Positions 27,102-35,931 of a stretch of DNA of 64,000 nt are shown piece after piece. Position numbers and translations under genes: made by a program. The notes beneath the pieces were generated by a model. It had not been told where the DNA came from. It saw only the letters and a program-made list of their open reading frames with translations, and made no database searches. Each line of letters begins with the position of its first letter. Within the stretch, counting starts at the first letter, position 1. The DNA lies in assembly GCA_041395325.1 (NCBI GenBank), contig JAWLAT010000007.1:62001-126000 (forward strand), read 5' to 3'. This DNA comes from JAWLAT01 sp041395325. GTDB lineage: Bacteria; Pseudomonadota; Gammaproteobacteria; Xanthomonadales; SZUA-5.

Positions 27102-28328
27102 ATGGCTCGCTTGCGCAGCTTTGGCACCCAGTTGTTGCTCTACAGCGTCGGCTTGCTGCTGGCGATGGGGCTGCTGGTGACGGTGCTGCTGGGCGTCATT
27201 GCGCTCGAACCCAGTGCCGAGCAGATGGCGCGGAGTCTGGCGGTGCTGGCACGCGCGGCGGACGAGCGTCTGCAGCGGGAATCTGAACTGGGTGCGGTCC
27301 TGCAGGATGCCGGCGCCTTCCAGGATCACCCCGGTGATCAGCCGCCCACGTTGGCGTTGCCCTTTGCCGCGCGTTTGCGAGCGCTGCTGGCGCAACGACT
27401 GGAACGTCCAGTGGAACTGCGCCAGCGAGAAGACGGCGAAACGGTGCTGTGGTTGCCGGCGCAGTCGGACTTGGCCGCGATCGGCTTGCGCTATGAGCCC
27501 TTGCGGGCACCGGTGGCACGGGCTTCGTTGGTGTTGTTCGGTGCGCTCGCAGGGTTGCTGATGCTGGCGGCCTGGCTCGCGGCCCGCTGGCTGATTGCGC
27601 CCATGCGGCGACTGGCTCAGGCCCTGCCGGCGATGGTGGCCGGTGGCAGCGCGCCGCCCCTGGGTCGCCAGGCGACTCGCGAGGTCAGCGAACTGGCCGA
27701 CGCACTGAGTGAGGCCATTACCCGCTTGCGGGAACAGTCGGCGGCCCGCGAGGTGGCACTGGCCGGGATCTCGCACGATCTGCGCACACCGCTAATGCGC
27801 ATGGCGCTGCAACTGCAATGGTTGCCGGCGCACCCGCGGCTGGCCGAGATCGAGCGTGAGATCGAGACGATGGATGCGCTGATCGCGGCCGGGCTGGAAC
27901 TGGCCCGGGCCGGTCGCCAGGAGGCGCCCCAGTGGCAGCCACTGGGGCCGGTGCTCGCGCGACTGTTGCCCGATGAGCCGGTCTGGCAGCGTCCGGAGCA
28001 GATTGAATGGCAGGTGCTGGCGCCGCCGATTGCGCTGCGGCGTGCGCTGGACAATCTGATCCAGAACGCGCTGCGACATGGCGTGGCGCCCTTCGTGCTC
28101 GACCTGCAGCGTAGTTCGGCGGGGCTGTCGATCTGCGTAAGCAATGCGCTGGCCGAGGACACGCTGCCGCCGCCGCCCAGCGGGACGCCGGCGGCCGGCG
28201 GGCTGGGTCTGGCCATCGTCGAACATCTGGCGGCCAGTTTTGATGCGCGTCTGCAACGGGACTACCACGACGGCCAGGTGCGGATGAGTCTGTTGTTGCC
28301 GACTGCCCGCATCAGGCCCCAGGTGTGA
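27102..28328 (+). CDS. envZ: EnvZ-type sensor histidine kinase
   Basis: A 408-residue kinase. Membrane helix 1 (about 10–35), a periplasmic loop (about 36–145), helix 2 (about 146–168), HAMP, the H-box GISHDLRTPLMRM, N-box DNLIQNALRHG and G-box GGLGLAIVEHLA are all present. The downstream catalytic domain is short, as in EnvZ. It would phosphorylate the OmpR-type regulator encoded just upstream. What it senses is not visible, but the divergent Spy/CpxP-like gene points to envelope stress. The EnvZ name is by partner and layout; the periplasmic loop is not conserved. Confidence 0.85.
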   Translation: MARLRSFGTQLLLYSVGLLLAMGLLVTVLLGVIALEPSAEQMARSLAVLARAADERLQRESELGAVLQDAGAFQDHPGDQPPTLALPFAARLRALLAQRLERPVELRQREDGETVLWLPAQSDLAAIGLRYEPLRAPVARASLVLFGALAGLLMLAAWLAARWLIAPMRRLAQALPAMVAGGSAPPLGRQATREVSELADALSEAITRLREQSAAREVALAGISHDLRTPLMRMALQLQWLPAHPRLAEIEREIETMDALIAAGLELARAGRQEAPQWQPLGPVLARLLPDEPVWQRPEQIEWQVLAPPIALRRALDNLIQNALRHGVAPFVLDLQRSSAGLSICVSNALAEDTLPPPPSGTPAAGGLGLAIVEHLAASFDARLQRDYHDGQVRMSLLLPTARIRPQV

Positions 28329-28375
28329 CACGCGGACCGGGTTAGACTTCGACGCCCATTTCGACCGTTCATCGC

Positions 28376-29359
28376 ATGACCGACGCGCGTTACGCCGCCT
28401 TGCAGGCCTTCATCGAGCAATGCCTCGGCGCCGACGTGCAGGGGCCCGAACCAGCGAGCAGCGATGCCAGTTTTCGCCGCTACTGGCGGGTCCATGGCGC
28501 AGGTGGCAGCCACATCATCATGGACGCGCCGCCGGACAAGGAGAACTGCGGCCCGTTCATCGATGTTTCGGCTCGGCTGGTGCAGGCGGGATTGCGGGCC
28601 CCGGCCGTGCTGGCCCAGGACCTCGAACACGGTTTTCTGCTGCTGGATGATCTGGGTACGCGGACTTTGCTGCAGGATCTGCGACCCGAAACGGTTGATC
28701 GCCACTACGACAGCGCCATGTGCAGCCTGCTGCGCATGCAGACCTCGGTCGATGGCAGCGGCTTGCCCAGTTACGACGAGTTGCGCCTGACCGCCGAGAT
28801 GGAGCTGATGCCGCAGTGGTATCTGCAAGCGCATCTGGGCTTGCAGCTGACTTGCGGGGACTGGGATACGCTGGAACAGGCGTTTGGCCTGCTCCTGCGC
28901 AGCGCCCGTTCACAGCCGCAGGTCTTCGTCCACCGCGACTATCACTCACGCAATCTGATGCTGGGCGTCAGCGACAACAGCGAACTGGGCGTCCTCGATT
29001 TCCAGGACGCGGTGATCGGGCCCATCACCTACGATCTGGTGTCCCTGCTGAAGGACTGCTACGTCCGCTGGCCCACGTCCCGGGTCGATGACTGGGCCGA
29101 GCGCTATCGCCAGATGCTGGCCGAACAGGGCGTCGTCGTTCCTGAGCGGTCCACCTGGTTGCGCGCTTTTGACCTCATGGGCTTGCAGCGCCACCTGAAG
29201 GTGTTGGGCATCTTCGCCCGGCTGCACCATCGGGACGGGAAATCAGGCTATCTGGCGGATCTGCCCCGGGTGCATGACTACTGCCTGCAGGTCTGTGATC
29301 GCTACGCCGAACTGGCTGCCTTGGGCGAGCGTCTGCGTCGTTGGGCGCCACCCCGATGA
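28376..29359 (+). CDS. amgK: N-acetylmuramate/N-acetylglucosamine 1-kinase
   Basis: A 327-residue aminoglycoside-phosphotransferase-fold kinase. The ATP-side ASSDASFRRYWR, Brenner box FVHRDYHSRNLM and metal site VLDFQDAVIGPITYDLVSLL are those of AmgK. It phosphorylates MurNAc or GlcNAc at the anomeric position in the fosfomycin-bypassing cell-wall recycling route. It is followed by murU, its pathway partner, 111 bases downstream, which strengthens the call. Start ATG 28376. Confidence 0.9.
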   Translation: MTDARYAALQAFIEQCLGADVQGPEPASSDASFRRYWRVHGAGGSHIIMDAPPDKENCGPFIDVSARLVQAGLRAPAVLAQDLEHGFLLLDDLGTRTLLQDLRPETVDRHYDSAMCSLLRMQTSVDGSGLPSYDELRLTAEMELMPQWYLQAHLGLQLTCGDWDTLEQAFGLLLRSARSQPQVFVHRDYHSRNLMLGVSDNSELGVLDFQDAVIGPITYDLVSLLKDCYVRWPTSRVDDWAERYRQMLAEQGVVVPERSTWLRAFDLMGLQRHLKVLGIFARLHHRDGKSGYLADLPRVHDYCLQVCDRYAELAALGERLRRWAPPR

Positions 29360-29470
29360 GCCGCCGAGATTCTTGACACTCGATGCCAACAGTAATGTTT
29401 GTTTGCATCGCTTTCATCGGCCGTTGAAAGGTCCTAGCCTCGCGCACATTAGCTCAAGGTGAAGGTCCGC

Positions 29471-30148
29471 ATGCGCAGGGCATTGCTATTTGCTGCCGGC
29501 AAGGGTGAACGCTTGCGGCCCCTCACCGCGCACCTGCCCAAAGCGTTGGTCGAGGTGGGTGGAGAGCCACTGCTGTTTCGACACCTCGCCGCCCTGAAGA
29601 AGGCCGGTTTCGAACAGGTCGTGATCAATCTCTCCCACCTTGGTGAGCAGATCCGTACGGCGGTGGGTTCGGTGGAGCGTTGGGGCATGCAGGTGCAGTT
29701 CTCCGACGAGGGCCCGGAACCGCTGGAGACCGGTGGCGGCATGCTGCAGGCGCTGGAGCTGCTGGGTACCGATGAGGCCTTCGCGGCCATCAATGCCGAC
29801 ATCTACACCGACTTCGATTTTGCTCGTCTGCGCGCGCACCCGCAGGCATTGGCGCATCTGGTGCTGGTGCCCAACCCCGAACACAACCGCCGCGGCGATT
29901 TCGCACTGGAAGACGGCCAGGTGCTGAGCGTCGCGGCCGGCCGGGTCACCTTCGCCGGCATCGGTGCCTATCAACCCGAGTTCATCAGCGGCTACAAGCC
30001 CGGTCCCTTCAAGTTGGCGCCGGTGTTGCGGACCGCCATTTCGCATCGCCAGGTCAGTGGCGAGTTCCACGAGGGCATCTGGATCGACATCGGCACCCTG
30101 GAGCGTCTGCAGCAGGCCGACGCACTCGCTCGCGGCGCTTCGGACTGA
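29471..30148 (+). CDS. murU: N-acetylmuramate alpha-1-phosphate uridylyltransferase
   Basis: A 225-residue nucleotidyltransferase with FAAGKGERLRPLTAHLPKAL, the sugar-nucleotidyltransferase signature, NADIYTDFDF for metal, and the short length typical of MurU. It converts MurNAc-1-phosphate to UDP-MurNAc, letting recycled wall sugar skip MurA/MurB. It pairs with amgK. ATG 29471 is preferred over the GTG at 29459. A GGTGAAGG box lies upstream. Confidence 0.9.
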   Translation: MRRALLFAAGKGERLRPLTAHLPKALVEVGGEPLLFRHLAALKKAGFEQVVINLSHLGEQIRTAVGSVERWGMQVQFSDEGPEPLETGGGMLQALELLGTDEAFAAINADIYTDFDFARLRAHPQALAHLVLVPNPEHNRRGDFALEDGQVLSVAAGRVTFAGIGAYQPEFISGYKPGPFKLAPVLRTAISHRQVSGEFHEGIWIDIGTLERLQQADALARGASD

Positions 30149-30222
30149 GTCACCGTCAGGCTACCCGGATCTGACGGGATTCCGGGCTACACTCCCGCGC
30201 TGTTTCCGTCCCCGGTCAAGGA

Positions 30223-32196
30223 ATGACTGCCGCGCACGAACTCGATGCTGCGGTCCGCGATCTGCTGGACCAGCAAGGTCCGCTGGCGGCCGTGCTGCCC
30301 GGATTCCAGCCCCGTGAATGCCAGCAAACGATGGCCGCTGCGGTCACCGAGGCCATCGCCGATCGGGCCGCGCTGGTGGTCGAGGCGGGCACCGGTACCG
30401 GCAAGACCTTTGCCTATCTGTTGCCGGCGCTGGTCGCAGGTGTGCGTACCCTGGTGTCCACCGGCACCAAGGCGCTGCAGGACCAGTTGTTCCACCGCGA
30501 TCTGCCGCGTCTGCTGGAAGCCCTGCGGTTGCAGCCCAAGGTCGCCCTGCTGAAAGGGCGGGCGAACTATCTGTGCCTGCACCGGCTGGAAACGGCACAG
30601 AGCGAAGGCCTCTTCGCCCGCTCCGAGGACGTCACCCAGCTGCGCCAGGTCCGCCAGTGGGCCAGTCGCACCAGTGCCGGCGATCGGGCCGAGCTGACCA
30701 GCGTGCCGGAAGATTCGCCGCTGTGGGCGCAGGTGACCTCGACCGCCGACAACTGCCTGGGCAGCGAATGCCCCTTCCTCGACGAATGTCATGTGGTGAA
30801 GGCCCGGCGCAAGGCGCAGGCCGCCGATCTGGTGGTGATCAATCACCATCTGCTGTTTGCCGACATGGCGTTGAAGCAGGAGGGATTCGGCGAACTGCTG
30901 CCCGGTGCCGAACTGATCGTGCTGGACGAGGCGCATCAGCTGGTGGCGACGGCGACGCAATTCTTCGGCACTTCGATCACCGCACGACAACTGGTTGACC
31001 TGGCCAGGGACAGCCTGCGCGAAGCGGGCGAAGTCAGCGGCGCGCTGACCGCCTTGCGCACGCCAGCCGAGTTTCTCGAGCAGGCCGTGCGACAGCTGCG
31101 TCTGAGCCTGGAGCAGGTCCCGCTACGGGGAGAATGGGGCTGGCTGGAGGAAGCGCCCGATTGTGGCGAGGCGCTGGCGGAACTCTCTCGTGGCCTGCAA
31201 ACGCTGGCTGCGGCACTGCAGGATCTGGAACAGGCCAGTCCCGGTCTGGAGCACTGTGCCGGACGCGCCGATGGTCTGTCGGCGCGGCTACGCGGCCTGA
31301 TCGAAGGCCAGATCGCCGATCCGACGGAAGGCGCCGACGACCAGTCGGCATCGACCGGCGCGCATGTGCGCTGGTACGAGTGCCGCGGACGTGGCTTTTC
31401 GCTGCACAGCACGCCGCTGGAGGTGGCCGCCCAATTGCGTGGCTTCCGGCAGCACAGTGGGGCGGCCTGGGTGCTGGCCAGCGCGACGTTGGCGGTGGGT
31501 GAGCGCTTCGATCACTACCTCGCCAGCACCGGCTTCGAGGACGCCCGCACGCTGCGGCTGGACAGTCCCTTCGACTACGCCCGCCAGGCGATGTTGCTGC
31601 TGCCACCGCAACTGCCCGAACCGAACCATCCCGCCCACACGCAGGCCGTCGTGCGGTTGGCCATCCCGCTGATCCGTGCCGCGAAAGGGCGCTGTTTTCT
31701 GCTGTTCACCTCGCACCGCGCGCTGCGCGAGGCGGCCGATCGGCTGCGCGGTGCGTTGTCCTACCCGCTGTTCGTGCAGGGGGAGGCGCCTCGGCATCAG
31801 CTGCTGGAGGATTTCCGTGCGGCCGGCAACGGCGTGCTGCTCGGGGCGGCCAGTTTCTGGGAGGGCGTGGATGTGCGCGGCGATGCGCTGTCGCTGGTGA
31901 TCATCGATCGGCTGCCTTTCGCCCAGCCTGATGATCCGCTGGCGCGGGCCCGCGCCGACGCGCTGCGTCGACGAGGCTTGTCGCCCTTCCGCGACTTGTC
32001 CTTGCCCGAAGCGGTGCTATCGCTGAAACAGGGCGCTGGTCGGCTGATCCGGGACGTCGAGGATCGCGGTGTGCTGGTGCTGTGCGATCCCCGCATCCGC
32101 AGCAAATCCTACGGACGCGTGTTTCTCGACAGCCTGCCGCCGATGCGGCGAACGCAGGCGGTGGATGAGGCGGTGGGGTTCCTGCAGGAACTGTAG
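30223..32196 (+). CDS. yoaA: DinG/YoaA-family ATP-dependent DNA helicase
   Basis: A 657-residue XPD-like superfamily 2 helicase. Walker A is EAGTGTGKT (near residue 56) and the DEAH box is VLDEAHQL. Four cysteines for the 4Fe–4S cluster are present (NYLCLH, DNCLG, SECPF, DECHV), and C-terminal motifs GVDVRGDALSLVIIDRLPF and QGAGRLIRD are seen. The length and missing N-terminal extension fit YoaA better than DinG. It would unwind damaged or structured DNA. It ends 6 bases before the convergent broken small gene. Confidence 0.88.
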   Translation: MTAAHELDAAVRDLLDQQGPLAAVLPGFQPRECQQTMAAAVTEAIADRAALVVEAGTGTGKTFAYLLPALVAGVRTLVSTGTKALQDQLFHRDLPRLLEALRLQPKVALLKGRANYLCLHRLETAQSEGLFARSEDVTQLRQVRQWASRTSAGDRAELTSVPEDSPLWAQVTSTADNCLGSECPFLDECHVVKARRKAQAADLVVINHHLLFADMALKQEGFGELLPGAELIVLDEAHQLVATATQFFGTSITARQLVDLARDSLREAGEVSGALTALRTPAEFLEQAVRQLRLSLEQVPLRGEWGWLEEAPDCGEALAELSRGLQTLAAALQDLEQASPGLEHCAGRADGLSARLRGLIEGQIADPTEGADDQSASTGAHVRWYECRGRGFSLHSTPLEVAAQLRGFRQHSGAAWVLASATLAVGERFDHYLASTGFEDARTLRLDSPFDYARQAMLLLPPQLPEPNHPAHTQAVVRLAIPLIRAAKGRCFLLFTSHRALREAADRLRGALSYPLFVQGEAPRHQLLEDFRAAGNGVLLGAASFWEGVDVRGDALSLVIIDRLPFAQPDDPLARARADALRRRGLSPFRDLSLPEAVLSLKQGAGRLIRDVEDRGVLVLCDPRIRSKSYGRVFLDSLPPMRRTQAVDEAVGFLQEL

Positions 32197-32202
32197 GACG
32201 GT

Positions 32203-32823
32203 TTAGCGGGTCTCCGACTGCCCGATGAGTTGCAGGTACTCGTCCCTGATGTCGGCGTCCACGATGACGCCGCGCGACCCGCCGTAGAGGCGATCGTTGC
32301 GGTCCTTGCGCGGACCGGAAATCCAGTACTCGTCTCCGCTGTCGACGTCTAGGGATGCTCTGAGCAAGGCCCGTGGCCGCGACGGCGGCTGCAAAGGTCG
32401 CCAGGTAGGAAGGCGCCGAAGGTCATAGCCTGCGCTCTGGGCGAGGTGACTGACGCCGCTGGCGGGCTTTGCAGCCCCGTCCCGAAGGGTTGCGCCCCAG
32501 ATCGCCCGCAGCTGCGTTGCATTTCGGCGCCGTAGAACGACTACGCCTTGCCGAAACGACGCCTTGCTGCGAACGATCTGGGACGCAACGCGGCTCACGC
32601 GACTTGTTCAGAGTATCCCTAGAAAATTCGCCTTGTAACCGCTGAAGCGGCGAAAGCGTTGGCCACGGTAGTAGAGCGTTCGACCGGTGCGCGAGAAGTA
32701 CACGCGGCCAATTCGGGCATCGCCTTCCAGACCACCCGACTTGTCTTCGACATACATGATGCGAGAGCGGGAGGGCTTGAAGCCGGCGGGCAGCGCGTCG
32801 TTGGGCTCGTTGCTCTCGGTCAT
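32203..32823 (-). pseudogene. Small conserved protein gene split by a MITE
   Basis: Removing the 266-base element at 32353–32618 plus one CTAG copy restores a clean 116-codon gene on the minus strand. The 5' part ends GYKANFL and the 3' part resumes DVDSGDEYWISG. The restored protein (IMYVEDKSGG, ARIGRVYFSRTGRTLYYRG, EYWISGPRKD, DRLYGG) looks like a conserved small cytoplasmic protein of unknown function found in many bacteria. As it stands, the 5' piece reads three residues into the element and stops at 32608; the 3' piece has only element-derived codons in front. It is therefore almost certainly inactive. ATG 32823. Confidence 0.85.
32353..32618. mobile_element. IS5-type MITE with CTAG target duplication
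   Basis: A 266-base element with imperfect 16-base terminal inverted repeats: GGATGCTCTGAGCAAG at 32353–32368, and GGATACTCTGAACAAG read from 32618 back to 32603, 14 of 16 matching. It is flanked by direct CTAG copies at 32349–32352 and 32619–32622. A four-base YTAR target and ends starting GGA and carrying GARCAAG are features of IS5-group elements (E. coli IS5 ends in GGAAGGTGCGAACAAG). There is no transposase, so it is a non-autonomous remnant or MITE needing a related transposase elsewhere in the genome. Confidence 0.85.
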
Positions 32824-32975
32824 GGTTTGCTCCCGACGGATCGATCGTGGCCGTTGGGCTTGAGTTTGGTCGCCTGGTGCAGCGCGCGCAATCACGCGGT
32901 GCGCCTGCAGCGCGATCCTGAGGTGCTCGCTACGTTTGTCTTTCTGCAGAGCGGAGGGGCGGGTTCCGGAGGGTT

Positions 32976-33260
32976 GGCGGAGTTCCGAGGACTTGGATGG
33001 CGCTGCGGCGGACCAGCAGGCGGAAACTCGGCTGAGCACATCAAAACCGCAGAGCTGAAGAGCGCGGCTTCGGGAGGGATTGGGTTGGCGGAGTTCCGGT
33101 TGACTGGATGGCTCTGTTGCGGACTCGCAGGCCATCTTTCCGCTGAGCTAAAGCTCTGATGCCAAATCGCAAGTCATCTTTCCGCGGAGCTCAATGAGCG
33201 GAGTTCCGATGAACCGGATGGCTCTGTTGCAAACTCGTAGGCCGTTCTTCCGCTGAGCTA
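32976..33260. repeat. About 110-base degenerate tandem repeat downstream of tRNA-Thr
   Basis: Three related units start near 32976, 33087 and 33197. Each begins GCGGAGTTCCG, continues GGATGGCKCTG, and ends near GCTGAGC. The two units nearest the tRNA are most alike (shared GGATGGCTCTGTTGC and TTCCGCTGAGCTAA). On the minus strand the last unit follows the tRNA-Thr CCA end directly. The stretch 32824–33261 has no gene that I can support; this repeat is what it holds. Confidence 0.7.
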
Positions 33261-33261
33261 A

Positions 33262-33337
<76 letters not shown>

Positions 33338-33579
33338 ACAAGTTAGCTGCTCAAGATAACCCGGAAGGGTACAGATCGACAAGAGGTGCTCGATCGCTGG
33401 CCGCGGTTTGGCGCGTGCCTGGATGGTCGTCTAGATCACCCCCGCAGGCGACGTTGGCGGGGTGTCCGGTCGAAGCCTGAAACGCGACCTGGCCGCGCCG
33501 GCGTACGCGTCGGCATGGGTGCCAGGCTCAGCCTGCTTCCGGGTTAAGCTCTGGCGCGGTGTGGCGAGGTGCGCGTGTG

Positions 33580-35268
33580 ATGGCCGAACCTGTACAGCTG
33601 CAATTGACGATCCGAGGCCTCAATGGCGATCGTCGCCATCGGCTGGGCGTGGGCCGGCATCAGCTGGGCACCCATCAGGATTGCGATGTGGCGCTGCAGG
33701 ATCCGACCGTCAGTCGGCGCCATCTGCAGCTGGAGTTCGACGGCGAACGGATCTGGCTGCAGGACCTGGGTTCGCTCAACGGGACCTGGGTCGATGGTCG
33801 GCGCATCGATCGCATGGAACTCGGTGCCGAACAGACCGAGATCCGCCTGGGTGAGGTGCCGGTGCGCATCGAAGCACTGGGCGGCGCCGAGGTCCGGCTG
33901 GCGGTGGCGGGCGATGCGGCCACCGGCGAGTCGGTCGTCCCGTCGATCCAACCCCCGGCTGCGACCTGGGCGCAGGGCGGAGTGGCGCGTTTCTCGCTGC
34001 GCCATCTGCCTGGATTGCTGGATCGGTTGCGCGGACAGGTCGATCCCGTGGCCTATGCCCAGGCGCTGCTCGGCGCCCTGCACGAAGGGGGGAATGATCT
34101 GGCCTACAGCGTGCTGCACGATCGCGCCGTCATGGCCAGCGTGGGCCAAACCAGCGGCACCTCCGGTCGCCACTGGCGCCAGGGCGCCTGGAGCCTGCAG
34201 GTCGTCGGAGAGGAAGCGGAGTTGCAGCAGCAGGCGCCGCTGCTGGAGATCGCCAGTCGCTTGCTGGCCTTGCTCGATCCGCCTGCCGAGGCCGACACGG
34301 CAGCCACTCGGGGTCCGCGTCGCGATGTCGGTCTGCCATCGCCGCAGACCCAGAACGCCGAATTGGCCGGGCTCTATGCGCAGGCCAAGGTCGTTGCCGA
34401 CAGTCAGATTGGCGTGCTCATTCGCGGTGAGACGGGCACCGGCAAGGAGCTGTTCGCGCGCTATCTGCACGCCCAGGCGGGTGACGAGCGGCCCTGGATC
34501 GCCCTCAACTGCGCCGCCTTGCCGGAGGATCTGCTGGAGGCCGAGTTGTTCGGCATCGACAAGGGCATCGCCACCGGGGTCAGTGAACGGGCGGGCTGCT
34601 TCGAGCAGGCCGACGGCGGCACGCTGTTTCTCGACGAAGTGGGTGACATGGCCGCCTCGACGCAGGCCAAGATCCTGCGGGTGCTGCAGGAGAAGCAGGT
34701 CCTGAGGGTCGGCAGCCAGCGCGCCCGTCCGGCGCGGGTGCGACTGATCGCGGCGACCCACTGCGACCTGGACGCGATGGTCGAGTCCGGGCAGTTCCGT
34801 CGTGATCTCTATCATCGACTGGCCGACTGGACGGTCGAATTGCCGGCGCTGCGCCAGCGTCGAGAGGATGTGGCCAATCTCGCTGCGCACTTCCTGTCGG
34901 CCGAGATGCGTCGCCTGGGCAAGCGTTTCGGGGGTCTGAGTGAAGCCGCTGTGGCGCGGCTGCAGGGCTACGGCTGGCCGGGCAATGTGCGCGAGCTCGA
35001 GCGCGAAATGCTCCGCTGTGCGTTGTTTCTGCAGAGCGGCGAGGCACTGCTGACCGGTCATCTGCAGCCGCGCTTCCGCCAGCCCAGTCTGCCGGATGAG
35101 ACGGCCGACGACAGCCTCAAGGGGCAGCTGCTGCAGGCCGAGCGCAAGATCATCAGCACGGTGTTGGCGCAGTGCGATGGTGATGTGAAAGTGGCGGCAG
35201 AGCGCCTGGATTGCGGCAGTTCGACGCTGTACCGGCGCATCGATCTGCTCGGCCTGCGGATGCGCTGA
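33580..35268 (+). CDS. FHA-domain sigma-54-dependent transcriptional activator
   Basis: A 562-residue protein. An N-terminal FHA domain (about 20–85: GRHQLGTHQDCDVAL, TVSRRHLQL, LGSLNGTWVDG) is followed by a linker, an AAA+ domain (about 260–480) with Walker A GETGTGKE (near 284) and Walker B GGTLFLDEVGDM (near 346), and a Fis-type helix-turn-helix at the end (about 520–558). The sigma-54 contact loop reads GIATGV instead of GAFTGA. FHA in place of a receiver implies control by a Ser/Thr kinase rather than a histidine kinase; three such kinases are in the window. ATG 33580. Confidence 0.88.
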   Translation: MAEPVQLQLTIRGLNGDRRHRLGVGRHQLGTHQDCDVALQDPTVSRRHLQLEFDGERIWLQDLGSLNGTWVDGRRIDRMELGAEQTEIRLGEVPVRIEALGGAEVRLAVAGDAATGESVVPSIQPPAATWAQGGVARFSLRHLPGLLDRLRGQVDPVAYAQALLGALHEGGNDLAYSVLHDRAVMASVGQTSGTSGRHWRQGAWSLQVVGEEAELQQQAPLLEIASRLLALLDPPAEADTAATRGPRRDVGLPSPQTQNAELAGLYAQAKVVADSQIGVLIRGETGTGKELFARYLHAQAGDERPWIALNCAALPEDLLEAELFGIDKGIATGVSERAGCFEQADGGTLFLDEVGDMAASTQAKILRVLQEKQVLRVGSQRARPARVRLIAATHCDLDAMVESGQFRRDLYHRLADWTVELPALRQRREDVANLAAHFLSAEMRRLGKRFGGLSEAAVARLQGYGWPGNVRELEREMLRCALFLQSGEALLTGHLQPRFRQPSLPDETADDSLKGQLLQAERKIISTVLAQCDGDVKVAAERLDCGSSTLYRRIDLLGLRMR

Positions 35269-35270
35269 AT

Positions 35271-35284
35271 TCCCGCTGGCGGGA
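35271..35284. promoter_or_regulatory. Candidate upstream activator dyad
   Basis: TCCCGCTGGCGGGA is a perfect 14-base palindrome two bases after the activator gene stop and about 110 bases upstream of the -24 element. That distance suits an enhancer bound by a sigma-54 activator. It could also be part of a weak terminator hairpin, but no T-run follows. Confidence 0.4.
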
Positions 35285-35354
35285 GGCGGCTCTCGCAGTC
35301 GGGACGGTTGCGAATCCGGCTCGTCCGCATTGGGGGTGATGAACTATTCTTAAA

Positions 35355-35367
35355 AATCAATGATTTG
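35355..35367 (+). promoter_or_regulatory. Candidate IHF binding site
   Basis: AATCAATGATTTG matches the IHF consensus WATCAANNNNTTR at every fixed position. It lies in a locally AT-rich stretch between the dyad and the -24/-12 promoter, where IHF usually bends DNA for sigma-54 activators. Confidence 0.5.
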
Positions 35368-35394
35368 GGCTTTTTCTGGGGTCTTCGCTCCAGC

Positions 35395-35410
35395 TGGCAC
35401 GGATGCTGCT
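35395..35410 (+). promoter_or_regulatory. Candidate sigma-54 promoter
   Basis: TGGCACGGATGCTGCT has the TGGCAC -24 box, GG and GC exactly ten bases apart, and CTGCT against the TTGCW -12 box. It sits 52 bases before the lipoprotein ATG and follows a sigma-54 activator gene. Confidence 0.55.
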
Positions 35411-35462
35411 GATTGCTGGTCGCTGCCGCCGTGGCAGTGCCACCGATCTTCGGAGTGTCCCC

Positions 35463-35924
35463 ATGCTCAAGTCGATTCTGTCGCCCTCCACCCGCCGCTC
35501 GGCGCGCGCGCTCATCGTGCTGGGTGTGCTGCCCGTCGTCCTGCTCAGCGCCTGCGGCAAGGCGGCTCCGCAGGACCAGGTGGCCACCCAGGTCCAGCGT
35601 CTGGTGACCGCCTGTTCGAACAAGATCGGCGACTATTCCGGCGCCGCCGGCCTGGTGGCCTACAACGGCTCCGACAAGGCTCGCAAGTTCAAGGCACTGG
35701 CCAGTGCCGAAGGCGAGGAACGCGGCATTCTGAACAGCACTTGCTATCAAATCAGCAAGTTGCTCGACGGCAAGGGTGACTATGAGTTGCTCGGCTTCAG
35801 CGAAGAGGCCGAGAGCGAAGGCACCTGGTATGTGCAGCAGGTTCGCTTTGGCAGCGGCCGCGAAGCGGCGCTGGCCTTCATCGAGATCGACGGCACGCTG
35901 GCGCTGGGTGACATCGACAGCTGA
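35463..35924 (+). CDS. Small lipoprotein, unknown
   Basis: A 153-residue protein with a basic N-terminus, hydrophobic segment and lipobox LLSAC, so it is probably lipidated at Cys31. The mature part (residues KAAPQDQ onward) has two further cysteines (VTACSNK, STCYQIS) and no domain I recognise. It follows a sigma-54-type promoter and the FHA activator gene and is a likely target of that activator (inference). ATG 35463. Confidence 0.72.
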   Translation: MLKSILSPSTRRSARALIVLGVLPVVLLSACGKAAPQDQVATQVQRLVTACSNKIGDYSGAAGLVAYNGSDKARKFKALASAEGEERGILNSTCYQISKLLDGKGDYELLGFSEEAESEGTWYVQQVRFGSGREAALAFIEIDGTLALGDIDS

Positions 35925-35931
35925 TGTGCGG

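Noticed and set aside
32976..33260. Additional tRNA genes in the repeats
   Set aside because: Only a D-arm-like stretch is present; no acceptor, anticodon or T arm can be folded.
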